A stretch of 64,000 nucleotides of DNA from an uncultured Tidjanibacter sp. (GCA_944326085.1 CALVCL010000003.1:180676-244675); one strand, 5' to 3'. Numbered from the stretch's first letter, positions 37,641-46,699 are shown. Numbers and translations are program-made. The notes: generated by a model from the sequence alone, not told the origin.

Positions 37641-39380
37641 ATGGATAGAAAAACAACAAAGAACGTATCTCTGCGCAAAGTACTATCACTTATACCACAC
37701 AATAAAAGACGGAAAGCATATGGGGCTATAGCATCATCCATGATATTGGCTTTACTGGACTTTATAGGCATAGCAGTGCTAGTCCCCGTATTGCTTTTGG
37801 TTCTGGACCAGGAAACCACTCTTTCGTATCCATTCGTAAACAGACTGTACACAAATGTCGGATTCCAATCATTCGAACAGTTTACCATAGCTGTATGCCT
37901 CTCTGTAGTGATTATTCTAATCATGAAAAGTCTGTTAATGCTCGCAATATCCAATTCTATAACCAAATATCTGCTGTCCCTTTACAAATACTATTCGAAA
38001 CACATGTTCCGCACATATATGTATCGCGGACTCATTTTCATACGCGAACACAATACAGCCCAATTAGTAAACAACGTCAACGGTGTGTGCTTGCGTTTTA
38101 CGGAAGGAGTACTTGGTCAGATATTTTCAATCATCACCGGATGTTTGTTGCTGACAATGATAATCGCCGTTATGCTTTGCTATGACCCATGGTTAATATT
38201 ACTCGCAATGGCCATATTTCTGCCTTTGTCCGCAATATATATCATATTCTTCAGACACAAAATGAATGAGAACGGACGCATGGAAAACAAACTGTTCATA
38301 CAACAGAACAAGACTCTCCATGAAACCATGCGCGGCTATGCCGAAATAGAAATAAACAATGCATGGCAATATGTAAACAAACTTTTTGGTGACCGGCTGA
38401 AACAATTTTCCGAATGCCGCCGCAAGGCATCGCTAATACGTACAGCCACAGGGCGCATAGCAGAATTTTCACTCATAGTCGGCATTGTCGCTATGATTAT
38501 CATCGGACTGTCCGCAAACATTCCAATGGACACTCTTAAAATGTCATTAGGCATATTTGCTGTCGCCGCTTACAAGATAGTGCCCTCGGTAAACCGTATA
38601 GTCAACTGTTGGATGGAATACAAACGCAATTCTTTCGCCGCCGAACAAATCGAGGAAGCAATAAACGATGACACGGACAAAAATACCAATGATACATCCG
38701 CAATACTGCCATTTAAGCAGGCGATAACATTCGACCGCATAACATTCCGCTATGCCGAAGATGCTCGTACGGTTATCGAAAATTTCTCACTCACAATCCG
38801 CAAGGGCGAAACAATAGGCATCAAGGGAACGTCGGGTGCAGGTAAGAGTACACTACTCAACCTTCTTTGCGGCTTCTTCAAGCCAACAAATGGAGAAATA
38901 ACAATAGACGGCATACGTCTCACTCCAGACAACCGCCGCCAATGGCAAAACAATTTGGCATATGTTTCACAAGATGTTTTCATAACCGATACGACAATTG
39001 CCGAAAACATAGCCTTCGGCAAGATGCCAGACGAAATAGACCGCCATAGACTTGCCAAAGCCATAAACGCCGCATCGCTTTCAGAATTTGTCACAACACT
39101 TCCCTATGGTGTAGATACCGTGACAGGAGAAGGAGGCTGCAAATTATCCGGCGGGCAGCGTCAACGCATAGGCATTGCCCGTGCCCTGTACAGACAAGCT
39201 GCCGTACTGCTGTTCGACGAAGCCACTTCTTCGCTCGACAGCAATACCGAAGCCGACATCATGCAGGCCATAAAACAACTGTCAGCCGAGCACGGGGAAC
39301 TGACCATAATCATCATATCGCACCGTGAACACACGCTCGATTTCTGCGACAGAATCATAGAATTATCTCGTCATGCCTGA
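37641..39380 (+). CDS. ABC exporter (fused permease and ATPase)
   Basis: A 579-residue half-transporter of the MsbA/peptide-exporter type. A six-helix membrane domain (about 25-320) precedes the ATPase domain, with Walker A GTSGAGKST (396-404), Q-loop near 444, signature LSGGQ (502-506), Walker B LLFDEATSSLD (about 523-533) and switch His in ISHREH. There is no N-terminal C39 peptidase domain. It opens an operon with a protease that overlaps it by 8 bases, a PqqD-like protein and a HPr-kinase-like protein, so export of a modified peptide is the best inference. Lipid export cannot be excluded. Confidence 0.88.
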   Translation: MDRKTTKNVSLRKVLSLIPHNKRRKAYGAIASSMILALLDFIGIAVLVPVLLLVLDQETTLSYPFVNRLYTNVGFQSFEQFTIAVCLSVVIILIMKSLLMLAISNSITKYLLSLYKYYSKHMFRTYMYRGLIFIREHNTAQLVNNVNGVCLRFTEGVLGQIFSIITGCLLLTMIIAVMLCYDPWLILLAMAIFLPLSAIYIIFFRHKMNENGRMENKLFIQQNKTLHETMRGYAEIEINNAWQYVNKLFGDRLKQFSECRRKASLIRTATGRIAEFSLIVGIVAMIIIGLSANIPMDTLKMSLGIFAVAAYKIVPSVNRIVNCWMEYKRNSFAAEQIEEAINDDTDKNTNDTSAILPFKQAITFDRITFRYAEDARTVIENFSLTIRKGETIGIKGTSGAGKSTLLNLLCGFFKPTNGEITIDGIRLTPDNRRQWQNNLAYVSQDVFITDTTIAENIAFGKMPDEIDRHRLAKAINAASLSEFVTTLPYGVDTVTGEGGCKLSGGQRQRIGIARALYRQAAVLLFDEATSSLDSNTEADIMQAIKQLSAEHGELTIIIISHREHTLDFCDRIIELSRHA

Positions 39381-39837
39381 TATACGTACAATTTCAAATT
39401 CAATACTTTTCGCTGACATCAACCGCATCATAGACGAGGGAGGCAAGGTCACCTTGCGCATCAAAGGGCACAGCATGCGTCCATTTTTGCGCAACGGACG
39501 CGACGATGTCGTCTTAAACCATATAGCATCCGAAGACATCAGGCAGGGAATGGTGGTGTTGTTTCGCCACAGCAAAGGACATGTGCTGCATCGCGTACGA
39601 TATATCCACGGCAACACGTTTATAATGAAAGGTGATGGCAATTGCCGCACGGCAGAACATGCAACCGCTGATGACATCATCGCATATGCTGAAGCCGTAA
39701 TACGCAACGGACACACTATTGCATACCGTTCCCTGCACTGGCGGTTGCTCACTGCATACAGTCTTGCCATCAAAATTGCAAGGACGGCATATCATGATAT
39801 CATTGCTCCTATACTAAGGCGTGGAACGAACATCTGA
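39373..39837 (+). CDS. S24/S26-family protease with an ER-type Ser-His pair
   Basis: A 154-residue protein with the signal-peptidase-like box GHSMRPFLRNGRDDV (S34 nucleophile) and VLHRV with H73 where bacterial signal peptidase I has Lys; this Ser-His form is the one found in SipW and the eukaryotic ER enzyme. GDGNCR (about residue 92) is the third family block. It lacks the usual N-terminal membrane anchor, so it may be cytoplasmic or bound through partners. Its ATG overlaps the ABC gene by 8 bases. Likely it trims a leader peptide or another exported substrate; the substrate is not known. Confidence 0.82.
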   Translation: MPDIRTISNSILFADINRIIDEGGKVTLRIKGHSMRPFLRNGRDDVVLNHIASEDIRQGMVVLFRHSKGHVLHRVRYIHGNTFIMKGDGNCRTAEHATADDIIAYAEAVIRNGHTIAYRSLHWRLLTAYSLAIKIARTAYHDIIAPILRRGTNI

Positions 39838-39881
39838 CACAGAAAACTTCGTGTAACAGGAAGGCAAATTAGCTTTTTAAT

Positions 39882-39889
39882 TATATTTG
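39882..39889 (+). promoter_or_regulatory. Internal -7 box before the PqqD-like gene
   Basis: An exact TATATTTG lies 25 bases upstream of the PqqD-like ATG, in the 77-base gap after the protease gene. There is no good TTTG box. It could drive the last two genes separately. Confidence 0.4.
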
Positions 39890-39914
39890 ACTCGACATAT
39901 AAAACCTGACAATC

Positions 39915-40184
39915 ATGAAAATAAAGCATGGATACAAAATTCGAAATATAGCAGGCGAAAATGTTATAGTAGCCATAGGAAAACTCAACGTAAACCTGAC
40001 AAAGGTAATATCGCTTAACCCCACCTCTGTATGGCTGTGGGAAAAATTGGGCAATGAAGAATTCGATGCAGTCAAGATATCGGAATTGCTCGTTTCCAAC
40101 TACAATGTTGACCGCGACACGGCTATTGCCGATGCTGAAGCATGGATTTCATCGCTACGCAAGGCAGAACTGCTTGAGGAATAA
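39915..40184 (+). CDS. PqqD-like peptide-recognition protein
   Basis: An 89-residue PqqD-family protein. Such proteins form the winged-helix RiPP recognition element that binds leader peptides and presents them to modifying enzymes. The sequence follows the family: HGYKIRNIAGENVIVAIG (beta hairpin), LNPTSVWLWEKLGNEE (the conserved N-x-t-a-x-x-W-e segment) and two C-terminal helices with NYNVDRDTAIADAEAWISSL. It lies between the S26-like protease and the HPr-kinase-like gene. No radical SAM enzyme, cyclodehydratase or lasso cyclase is present here. Confidence 0.86.
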   Translation: MKIKHGYKIRNIAGENVIVAIGKLNVNLTKVISLNPTSVWLWEKLGNEEFDAVKISELLVSNYNVDRDTAIADAEAWISSLRKAELLEE

Positions 40185-40248
40185 CAAAACATACTGACTG
40201 TCTAGGAAGATACGTATCCAGCTATTTTACACAAGAAAGTATCAAGCA

Positions 40249-41154
40249 ATGATATATCTGACAGTAGCCTGCCTCACATTCGGCTTAAAGAGTTCACGCG
40301 AAACCACACTACGCAAACGCATGGAACACAACTATGCCGACTTTTTTACGGAGACTGACGGCAATAATACGCCCATATTCATAATCGATGCAGACAGCAA
40401 AATAACAACCAAGGAACAACAGCCTATCACCGTTTTCAATTACTCACTGGCAGAAGACAATGCCTGTTTGAAAATATATGCCGACCGACGCATTCTCACG
40501 ATACACCACACGGCAAGCGGCAACTGTTTCTCCATTGAATGCGGCACGGTTTCAGAAAACAACATCACAGTATACAAATCGGACCTTGCAGCACAATCGG
40601 TTGCTCCTCCGCACAATATTCTTGACCATTTACTGCTTTTTGCCCTATCAATGTCTGGACTGCACCACAACATGTTGCTGATACACGCCTCCTCGACCGT
40701 TTACAACGACAAGGCCATGATGTTTCTCGGAGAGTCAGGCACAGGCAAATCAACCCACTCACGCATGTGGCTCGAAAACATCAGCGGCACAACTCTCCTC
40801 AATGACGACGCTCCTGCAGTACGTCTGCTATCCGACGGCACCGTTCGGACATACGGTACCCCGTGGAGCGGCAAAACGCCATGCTACATGAATACCTCCT
40901 ATCCGCTGGAAGCTTTCGTACGCATAAAACGCGCACAATACAATCGCCTGACACGCCAAGATACCATACATGCGTTCGGCGCCGTACTTCCATCGTGTCT
41001 GCCGACACTCCAACAAGACGAAACTACACTCGACCCGCTGTGCAATATACTGTCGAGTATTCTGGCCAATGTACCCGTATACGTCATGGAATGTCTCCCG
41101 AACGGCAATGCCGCCCGCGTATGTTGTAATGGACTGTTTGAGTATAAACAATGA
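40249..41154 (+). CDS. HPr-kinase/phosphorylase-like P-loop protein
   Basis: A 301-residue protein. The N-terminal 110 residues are unassigned. The C-terminal part follows the HPr kinase fold seen in lasso-peptide and other RiPP-associated kinases: LLIHASSTVY (146 His), Walker A GESGTGKST (161-169), LLNDDAPAV (184-192; the DD pair corresponds to the HPrK catalytic Asp region), and YGTPWSGKTP (202-211). It lacks the HPrK N-terminal domain, and no HPr gene is near. A peptide or a small molecule is the likelier phosphate acceptor. It follows the PqqD-like gene after 64 bases. Confidence 0.84.
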   Translation: MIYLTVACLTFGLKSSRETTLRKRMEHNYADFFTETDGNNTPIFIIDADSKITTKEQQPITVFNYSLAEDNACLKIYADRRILTIHHTASGNCFSIECGTVSENNITVYKSDLAAQSVAPPHNILDHLLLFALSMSGLHHNMLLIHASSTVYNDKAMMFLGESGTGKSTHSRMWLENISGTTLLNDDAPAVRLLSDGTVRTYGTPWSGKTPCYMNTSYPLEAFVRIKRAQYNRLTRQDTIHAFGAVLPSCLPTLQQDETTLDPLCNILSSILANVPVYVMECLPNGNAARVCCNGLFEYKQ

Positions 41155-41186
41155 AGGAATACAGTTGGCACTTCCTCATTTATCAA

Positions 41187-42503
41187 TTAATTGCGGCCTA
41201 TCCCGTCATAATATATTCCCTTGGACCGCAACTCGCATCCGTTATAGATATTTCTCCCATCGAATACCGCAGGAGTCCTCATTGCCATACGCACCACATC
41301 CCAATCCGGCATTCGGAATTCCTGCCATTCGGTAACAAGCATCAAGGCATCTGCATCTTCAAGCGCCTCATACTTGTCGGCAAAATACTCCACCCTGTCT
41401 CCAAAAATGCAATGTGCCTCGCGCACAGCCACAGGGTCATACACGCCGACATGGCATCCTGCATCAAGCAGGCATTCTATAACAGTACGTGACGGAGCCT
41501 CTCTCATGTCGTCCGTTTCCGGCTTAAACGACAAGCCCCACACGGAAACCCTGCGTCCCTTGATATCGCCGCCGAAATACGCGTTGAACTTGTCGAACAA
41601 TACACGCTTCTGACGTTCATTGACAGACTCGACAGCCTTAAGCACATCCATTTCGCAACCATTGGCATGTGCCATATTAACCAATGCCTTTACATCCTTC
41701 GGGAAACAGCTACCTCCGTAACCTATGCCGGGATACAGAAACTTCGGGCCTATACGCGGGTCAGCCCCCATACCGTGACGCACCATATCCACATCAGCAC
41801 CCAAACGCTCGCACAGATTGGCTATCTCATTCATGAACGATATTCGTGTCGCCAGCATGGCATTTGACGCATACTTTATCATCTCCGCCGATGCTATATC
41901 CGTAAACAGCAACTGACGCCCGTTCTCCACGAAAGGCTTGTACAACCTCTGCATGATGTCGCGCGCACGCTCACTGTCAACACCTACCACTACCCTGTCA
42001 GGCTCCATGAAATCCTTGACAGCCGCTCCCTCCTTCAGAAATTCGGGATTGGAAGCCACATCAAACGACACATTGACACATCGGCGCTCCAGTTCTCCGG
42101 CTATCACCTGACGAACCTGTTCTCCGGTACCGACCGGCACCGTACTCTTGATCACGAACAACGTATAACCGTTAATATGCTGCCCCACGGTACGTGCCAC
42201 TTCCAAAACATAATGCAGGTCGGCACTGCCATCCTCGCCGGGAGGCGTTCCTACGGCACACACTATAAGGTCATAATCGTCTATACCGCGCCTGATATCA
42301 GTCTCAAACCGCAACCGTCCAGACTGCACGTTACGAAGTACCATTTCTTCAAGGCCCGGTTCATATATTGGTATTATCCCGTTGCGCAGGTCGGCTATCT
42401 TATGCTCGCTAATATCTATACATGTCACATCGACACCAATATCAGCAAAACATGTGCCTGATACCAGACCTACATAGCCGGTCCCAACAATTGCAAGTTT
42501 CAT
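41187..42503 (-). CDS. ugd: UDP-glucose 6-dehydrogenase
   Basis: A 438-residue enzyme that oxidises UDP-glucose to UDP-glucuronate with NAD+, supplying capsule or polysaccharide precursors. The Rossmann start MKLAIVGTGYVGLVSGTCFAD, the IKSTVPVGTGEQV block, the NPEFLKEG motif, and GYGGSCFPKDVKAL with the catalytic cysteine (about residue 267) are all present, and the C-terminal domain carries GLSFKPETDDMREAPS. The length is normal. It converges on the exporter operon with a 32-base gap, leaving no room for a further gene there. Confidence 0.96.
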   Translation of the reverse strand: MKLAIVGTGYVGLVSGTCFADIGVDVTCIDISEHKIADLRNGIIPIYEPGLEEMVLRNVQSGRLRFETDIRRGIDDYDLIVCAVGTPPGEDGSADLHYVLEVARTVGQHINGYTLFVIKSTVPVGTGEQVRQVIAGELERRCVNVSFDVASNPEFLKEGAAVKDFMEPDRVVVGVDSERARDIMQRLYKPFVENGRQLLFTDIASAEMIKYASNAMLATRISFMNEIANLCERLGADVDMVRHGMGADPRIGPKFLYPGIGYGGSCFPKDVKALVNMAHANGCEMDVLKAVESVNERQKRVLFDKFNAYFGGDIKGRRVSVWGLSFKPETDDMREAPSRTVIECLLDAGCHVGVYDPVAVREAHCIFGDRVEYFADKYEALEDADALMLVTEWQEFRMPDWDVVRMAMRTPAVFDGRNIYNGCELRSKGIYYDGIGRN

Positions 42504-42562
42504 CTTCTATCTTTACCTCTTTTCTTGCAGCTTATCGCCACACCCTTCATGCCAAATACGGA

Positions 42563-43765
42563 CTATCGTGTAGTGCGTCCAGGATATATCTCAAGAGCCT
42601 TCTCAAGTATAACCAACGACCGTGCAAGGTCCTCCTTCTTCAACACATAGGCCATACGCACCTTGTCGCGCCCATCCGCCGGATTGGAATAAAAGCCAGA
42701 TCCAGGTGCAAACATAACTGTTTCGCCTTCGTAGGCAAAATCCCTCAACAGCCATTCGCAGAACCTGTCGCAATCGTCTATTGGCAACTGCGCCATGGTA
42801 TAGAACGCGCCGTTGGGCATGGGCGAATAAACTCCTGGTATTTTATTGAGTCCCTCAACCAACAGGTTACGGCGCTCTATGTACTCTTCATATATCCCGT
42901 CAAGATATGATTGCGGCGCATCAAGCGATGCTTCAGCCACAATCTGTCCCAACAAGGGAGGACTCAAACGTGCCTGTGCAAACTTCATCATCGCATCACG
43001 CAACTTACGGTTGCGTGTTATTACAGCTCCTATGCGTATGCCGCACTCCGAATAACGCTTCGACACGGAGTCTATCAGCACTACATTATCCTCGATCCCC
43101 TTAAGATGCAATGCCGACACATATTCCGCATCCGTATAACGGAATTCGCGGTACACCTCATCCGAGAAAAGAAACAAATCATGCTTCTTCACTATATCGC
43201 GAATACGCATCATCTCATCCTTGGTGTAAACATATCCGGTCGGATTGTTAGGATTGCAAATGAGTATGGCTTTCGTTTTCTCGTCTATCAACGCTTCGAA
43301 ATCCTCAATATCAGGCAGCGCATATCCGTTGCGTATATCGGTTTTGATGGGTTTTACCTTCACCCCGGCCTGCATGGCAAACGATATATAGTTGGCATAT
43401 GTAGGCTCGGTTATAATAATGTCGTCACCAGGATTGATACACGACGGGAATGCCAGTTGCAAAGCTTCCGAGCCTCCAGTCGTGACAATTATGTCCTCCG
43501 GAGAGATGTCGATACCGAACTTTGCATAATATCCTACCAACTTGTTGCGGTACGACGGTAAGCCGTCACTGGGGCTGTATTCCAACACCTTACGGTCTAT
43601 GTGCTTAAGAGCATCGAGACCTTCCTGCGGTGTCTCTATATCTGGCTGACCTATATTGAGCGAATAAATCCTGATACCCCTCTCCCTGGCCTTCACGGCA
43701 TACGGTACGAGTTTACGTATCGGCGATGCAGGCATGCGTTCCGCGCGTTCTGATATTTCTGGCAT
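42563..43765 (-). CDS. PLP-dependent class I/II aminotransferase
   Basis: A 400-residue fold-type I aminotransferase of the aspartate-aminotransferase-like group. It has SLNIGQPDIETP, the PLP-binding GGSEALQLAF, ICNPNNPTGYVYT, DEVYREFRY, and the lysine in DSVSKRYSECGIRIG that carries the cofactor. An Arg binding the substrate carboxylate lies in DKVRMAYV near the C-terminus. The frame extends 41 codons upstream of the ATG at 43765, but a consensus promoter lies within that extension (43846-43816), so translation must start here. The amino acid specificity cannot be read from the sequence. Confidence 0.9.
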   Translation of the reverse strand: MPEISERAERMPASPIRKLVPYAVKARERGIRIYSLNIGQPDIETPQEGLDALKHIDRKVLEYSPSDGLPSYRNKLVGYYAKFGIDISPEDIIVTTGGSEALQLAFPSCINPGDDIIITEPTYANYISFAMQAGVKVKPIKTDIRNGYALPDIEDFEALIDEKTKAILICNPNNPTGYVYTKDEMMRIRDIVKKHDLFLFSDEVYREFRYTDAEYVSALHLKGIEDNVVLIDSVSKRYSECGIRIGAVITRNRKLRDAMMKFAQARLSPPLLGQIVAEASLDAPQSYLDGIYEEYIERRNLLVEGLNKIPGVYSPMPNGAFYTMAQLPIDDCDRFCEWLLRDFAYEGETVMFAPGSGFYSNPADGRDKVRMAYVLKKEDLARSLVILEKALEIYPGRTTR

Positions 43766-43815
43766 GGCAAATCCGTTTTTACATGTATTGGACATCCATT
43801 TATTCGGGAGGCATA

Positions 43816-43846
43816 CAAAGATATTAATTCCAACGAATAATCCAAA
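43816..43846 (-). promoter_or_regulatory. Promoter of the aminotransferase gene
   Basis: On the minus strand TTTG (43846-43843), exactly 19 bases, then TATCTTTG (43823-43816): a full consensus match. The predicted start is near 43809, giving a 44-base leader to the ATG at 43765. Confidence 0.82.
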
Positions 43847-43899
43847 CGCCATAACACGTTTCAAAGCGTTGTCAAAGCGGTATGGCATACATTTTTCTT

Positions 43900-43907
43900 T
43901 ATCTTTG
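43900..43907 (+). promoter_or_regulatory. -7 box of rnhA
   Basis: An exact TATCTTTG 26 bases before the rnhA ATG. No TTTG at 19 bases upstream. Confidence 0.5.
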
Positions 43908-43933
43908 CTGCACTAACACACCTGTCACAATAA

Positions 43934-44398
43934 ATGAACACCGACATCACAATATACACTGATGGGGCAGCACAAGGCAATCCAGGCAAGGGAGGCTACG
44001 GCGTAGTGCTGATATCGCCACCGTTTCGCAAGGAACTCAGCGAAGGGTTCCGTCTCACAACAAACAACCGAATGGAACTGCTGGCGGTCATCAAAGGACT
44101 CGAAGCACTCAAATACGATGGTTGCCATGTAACGATATACTCCGACTCTCGCTATGTCGTCGATGCCGTTTCCAAAGGCTGGGTATTTGGCTGGGAAAAA
44201 AAAGGATTTCGTGAAAAGAAAAATCCTGACTTATGGCGTCGTTTCCTGTTTGTATACCGTCGCCACGACGTACGGTTCGTTTGGGTCAAGGGACACGACG
44301 GCAACCCTGAAAACGAACGCTGCGACCGTCTGGCAGTAGCCGCAGCAAACAGCGGCAACCTTCAGGAAGACACCGGATACACAGCGTCACAGGAATAA
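43934..44398 (+). CDS. rnhA: Ribonuclease HI
   Basis: RNase HI cuts the RNA strand of RNA-DNA hybrids. The 154-residue protein has the full catalytic set: D10 (IYTDGAAQGNPG), E48 (NNRMELLAV), D71 (YSDSRYVV), H121 (VKGHDGN) and D131 (NERCDRLA). The basic handle region (GWEKKGFREKKNPDLWR) is also present. The length is that of E. coli RNase HI. It has a -7 box 26 bases upstream and a shared hairpin before the convergent rny gene. Confidence 0.97.
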   Translation: MNTDITIYTDGAAQGNPGKGGYGVVLISPPFRKELSEGFRLTTNNRMELLAVIKGLEALKYDGCHVTIYSDSRYVVDAVSKGWVFGWEKKGFREKKNPDLWRRFLFVYRRHDVRFVWVKGHDGNPENERCDRLAVAAANSGNLQEDTGYTASQE

Positions 44399-44432
44399 AA
44401 TAAAGCCGCAGTGCGTGCACTGCGGCTTTATT
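44399..44432. terminator. Bidirectional terminator between rnhA and rny
   Basis: Sixteen-base arms (44399-44414 with 44417-44432) with A-rich and T-rich flanks. It sits immediately after the rnhA stop and 17 bases after the rny stop on the other strand. Confidence 0.85.
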
Positions 44433-44449
44433 ACTCAAAATACAGAATA

Positions 44450-45997
44450 CTACTTCGCATAGCTTACCGAACGGGTCTCGCGAATGACGGTAATCTTCAC
44501 CTGACCCGGATAAGTCATTTCATCCTGTATCTTCTTTGCTATATCATGCGACAGTGCCTCTGCTTCCTGGTCAGACAGTTTCTCACTGCCTACTATCACA
44601 CGCAACTCGCGACCTGCCTGTATAGCGTATGTCTTCATAACACCCGGATATGACATAGCAATATCTTCCATCTCCTTCAAACGTTTGATGTATGACTCTA
44701 CAACTTCACGACGTGCCCCGGGACGTGCACCCGATATGGCATCGCAAACCTGTACGATAGGTGCTATAAGTGATGCCATCTCCATCTCATCGTGGTGTGC
44801 ACCGATAGCATTGCAAACTTCGGGTTTTTCCTTGTACTTTTCAGCAAGCTTCATACCGATAATTGCGTGCGGCAATTCCGGTTCGTCATCGGGCACCTTG
44901 CCAATATCGTGCAACAGGCCTGCACGACGTGCAAGCTTGGGATTAAGACCGAGTTCTGCAGCCATTATACCACAAAGGTTGGCAGTCTCTCGGGAATGCT
45001 GCAAAAGATTCTGACCGTACGATGAACGATACTTCATCTTACCGATAAGACGGATAAGTTCCGGATGCAGACCGTGAATACCCAAGTCTATAGTGGTACG
45101 TTTGCCCACCTCTATGATTTCGTCCTCTATTTGCTTCTGTACCTTGGCAACAACCTCCTCGATACGTGCCGGATGAATTCGGCCGTCGGTTACCAACTGA
45201 TGCAATGCCAAACGGGCTATCTCCCTGCGAACAGGGTCGAAACCTGAAAGTATAATCGCTTCAGGAGTATCGTCTACTATTATCTCTATACCGGTAGCAG
45301 CTTCAAGCGCACGTATGTTACGACCTTCTCGTCCGATTATACGGCCCTTGACCTCATCACTCTCAATATTGAATACGGTAACCGAATTTTCTATGGCTGT
45401 TTCGGTAGCAACCCTTTGGATTGTCTGTACGACAATACGTTTAGCTTCCTTATTGGCACTCATCTTGGCTTCCTCAATCGTCTCGTTGACATAAGCCATT
45501 GCAGCTGTCTTGGCCTCCGACTTCATATTCTCCATAAGAATATTCTTGGCCTCTTCGCTGCTCATGCCGCCAATCTGCTCCAAACGTATATTCTGCTCCT
45601 TTATAATTCTGTCAACCTCTTCCTTCTTACGCTCCAAAGTTGCAATATGACTTTCCATCTGCTCCTTGAGCTTGTCATTGTCACGCATCCTGCGTTCCAG
45701 TTCCTGCTGCTGCTGACCGAGAGCACTCTCCTGTTGCTTAATGCTCTGCTCGCGCTGGTTCAGTTTCTGGTTACGCTCGTTAACAGTTCTGTCGTGCTCA
45801 CTCTTAAGCTGTATGAATTTTTCTTTGGCCTGAAGTATCTTTTCCTTCTTAATCACCTCTCCTTCAGCCTCAGCTTCTTTGAGAGCTGCATCACGCCTAC
45901 GCTTGATGCCTTTTTTCAATACTACGTTGGCTACGAATATATAAACGCCTACCGCGACTGCTGCACTGATTACACAGGCCAGTACTGTTGCTACCAT
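44450..45997 (-). CDS. rny: Ribonuclease Y
   Basis: RNase Y is a membrane-anchored endoribonuclease that starts mRNA decay. The 515-residue protein has one N-terminal membrane helix (about 1-27), a long charged coiled coil (about 30-190), a KH RNA-binding domain (about 205-265, [29 protein letters not shown]) and an HD domain (about 325-425, with LLHDIGK and GAHHDE). The layout and length match the family throughout. Upstream on the same strand are the candidate 6S RNA and the zapA genes. Confidence 0.96.
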   Translation of the reverse strand: MVATVLACVISAAVAVGVYIFVANVVLKKGIKRRRDAALKEAEAEGEVIKKEKILQAKEKFIQLKSEHDRTVNERNQKLNQREQSIKQQESALGQQQQELERRMRDNDKLKEQMESHIATLERKKEEVDRIIKEQNIRLEQIGGMSSEEAKNILMENMKSEAKTAAMAYVNETIEEAKMSANKEAKRIVVQTIQRVATETAIENSVTVFNIESDEVKGRIIGREGRNIRALEAATGIEIIVDDTPEAIILSGFDPVRREIARLALHQLVTDGRIHPARIEEVVAKVQKQIEDEIIEVGKRTTIDLGIHGLHPELIRLIGKMKYRSSYGQNLLQHSRETANLCGIMAAELGLNPKLARRAGLLHDIGKVPDDEPELPHAIIGMKLAEKYKEKPEVCNAIGAHHDEMEMASLIAPIVQVCDAISGARPGARREVVESYIKRLKEMEDIAMSYPGVMKTYAIQAGRELRVIVGSEKLSDQEAEALSHDIAKKIQDEMTYPGQVKITVIRETRSVSYAK

Positions 45998-46075
45998 TGT
46001 TGTATATTTTTAAATTTCAATAAGTTATTAAAAGTTATATATAAATTCATTAAATCATCTACTACATGCGGGCAC

Positions 46076-46136
46076 AAAAAAACCCACACAGACTCCAATT
46101 CTGTTTGACGAATACTCCTATATCGTCATGTGTGGG
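46076..46136 (-). terminator. Terminal hairpin of the candidate 6S RNA
   Basis: Eight-base-pair outer stem plus five inner pairs, followed on the minus strand by seven Ts (46082-46076). Confidence 0.75.
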
Positions 46137-46264
46137 GCCTCCGACAAATCGCAAACGTCCAACGGCACCATACCGCCCGCAGACGGCAGAGGATGCACCC
46201 ACCGTGAGTGGGTTAAGGCCTGTTTTTGAAACATCAAGTTAAACCCCAATGTGTTTAATGTTAA
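46085..46264 (-). ncRNA. ssrS: Candidate 6S RNA (SsrS; Bacteroidales-1-type)
   Basis: A gene-free 399-base gap between zapA and rny holds a structured, GC-richer segment. On the minus strand an exact -7 box TAGCTTTG (46278-46271) predicts a start near 46264. The transcript would end at a hairpin with CCCACACA / TGTGTGGG arms (46083-46090 with 46129-46136, inner GACGA/TCGTC) and seven Ts, about 180 bases later. That is the size of 6S RNA, and the location beside zapA is its usual one. AGGCC and GGCCT segments could close the inner rod. 6S RNA binds RNA polymerase in stationary phase. The call rests on size, position and ends, not on an alignment. Confidence 0.55.
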
Positions 46265-46270
46265 GTTTCG

Positions 46271-46278
46271 CAAAGCTA
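46271..46278 (-). promoter_or_regulatory. -7 box of the candidate 6S RNA
   Basis: TAGCTTTG on the minus strand is an exact TAnnTTTG match located about 180 bases before the terminal T run. Confidence 0.5.
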
Positions 46279-46396
46279 ATGGAATCCATGCGGGGTAATT
46301 CCGTATATATAAAGAACCTCTATATATCATCGTCCTTCAAGAAACCGCCGTTTACACATCCTTATGTAAGGATGTCACAGTTATGGTTTCTGGACG

Positions 46397-46681
46397 TTAA
46401 AGCCTGCCCAGATGTTCGTCGAGCATCCTGTTCAGTTCATCGAGTCTATCGATATCCTTTCCCAGGCTTCTGTCGGCCTCCAGTTCGACAACCTTAACGG
46501 CAAGCTGCAATGCCACCGCCGAAAGGTAATCCTCCTTTTCAGCCCTATACTGCGACTCTACTGCGGCCATAAGTCGGCTAACCTCCTTTTCGGCACGCCT
46601 GTATATCTCTTCCTTATCGCGTTCTATGCTCAGGGCGTAGCTCTTACCTGCTACATTCAGTCTTATGTCGAATTTCTGCAT
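46397..46681 (-). CDS. zapA: Cell division protein ZapA
   Basis: ZapA bundles FtsZ protofilaments at the division ring. From the ATG at 46681 the protein has 94 residues: an N-terminal FtsZ-binding fold (FDIRLNVAGKSYALSIERDKEEIYRRAEKEV) and a C-terminal coiled coil with heptads (VALQLAVKVVELEADRS... to the end). The longest frame starts at a TTG five codons upstream; ATG with MQKFDIRLNVAGK agrees better with the family. It follows a coiled-coil gene by 18 bases. Confidence 0.9.
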   Translation of the reverse strand: MQKFDIRLNVAGKSYALSIERDKEEIYRRAEKEVSRLMAAVESQYRAEKEDYLSAVALQLAVKVVELEADRSLGKDIDRLDELNRMLDEHLGRL

Positions 46682-46699
46682 AAAGCGTTGCCCCAACTC

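Noticed and set aside
41151..41492. A 113-codon plus-strand frame whose ATG overlaps the stop of the HPr-kinase-like gene
   Set aside because: From 41187 on it runs antisense to ugd, and only the first 12 codons are outside it. It could be the stub of a lost downstream gene, but nothing beyond the overlap supports that.
43766..43888. An upstream extension of the aminotransferase
   Set aside because: It contains a full consensus promoter (43846-43816), so it cannot be translated from that transcript, and the family starts at the downstream ATG.
46118..46330. A 70-codon minus-strand frame in the zapA-rny gap
   Set aside because: It lies inside the candidate structured RNA and shows no protein features.
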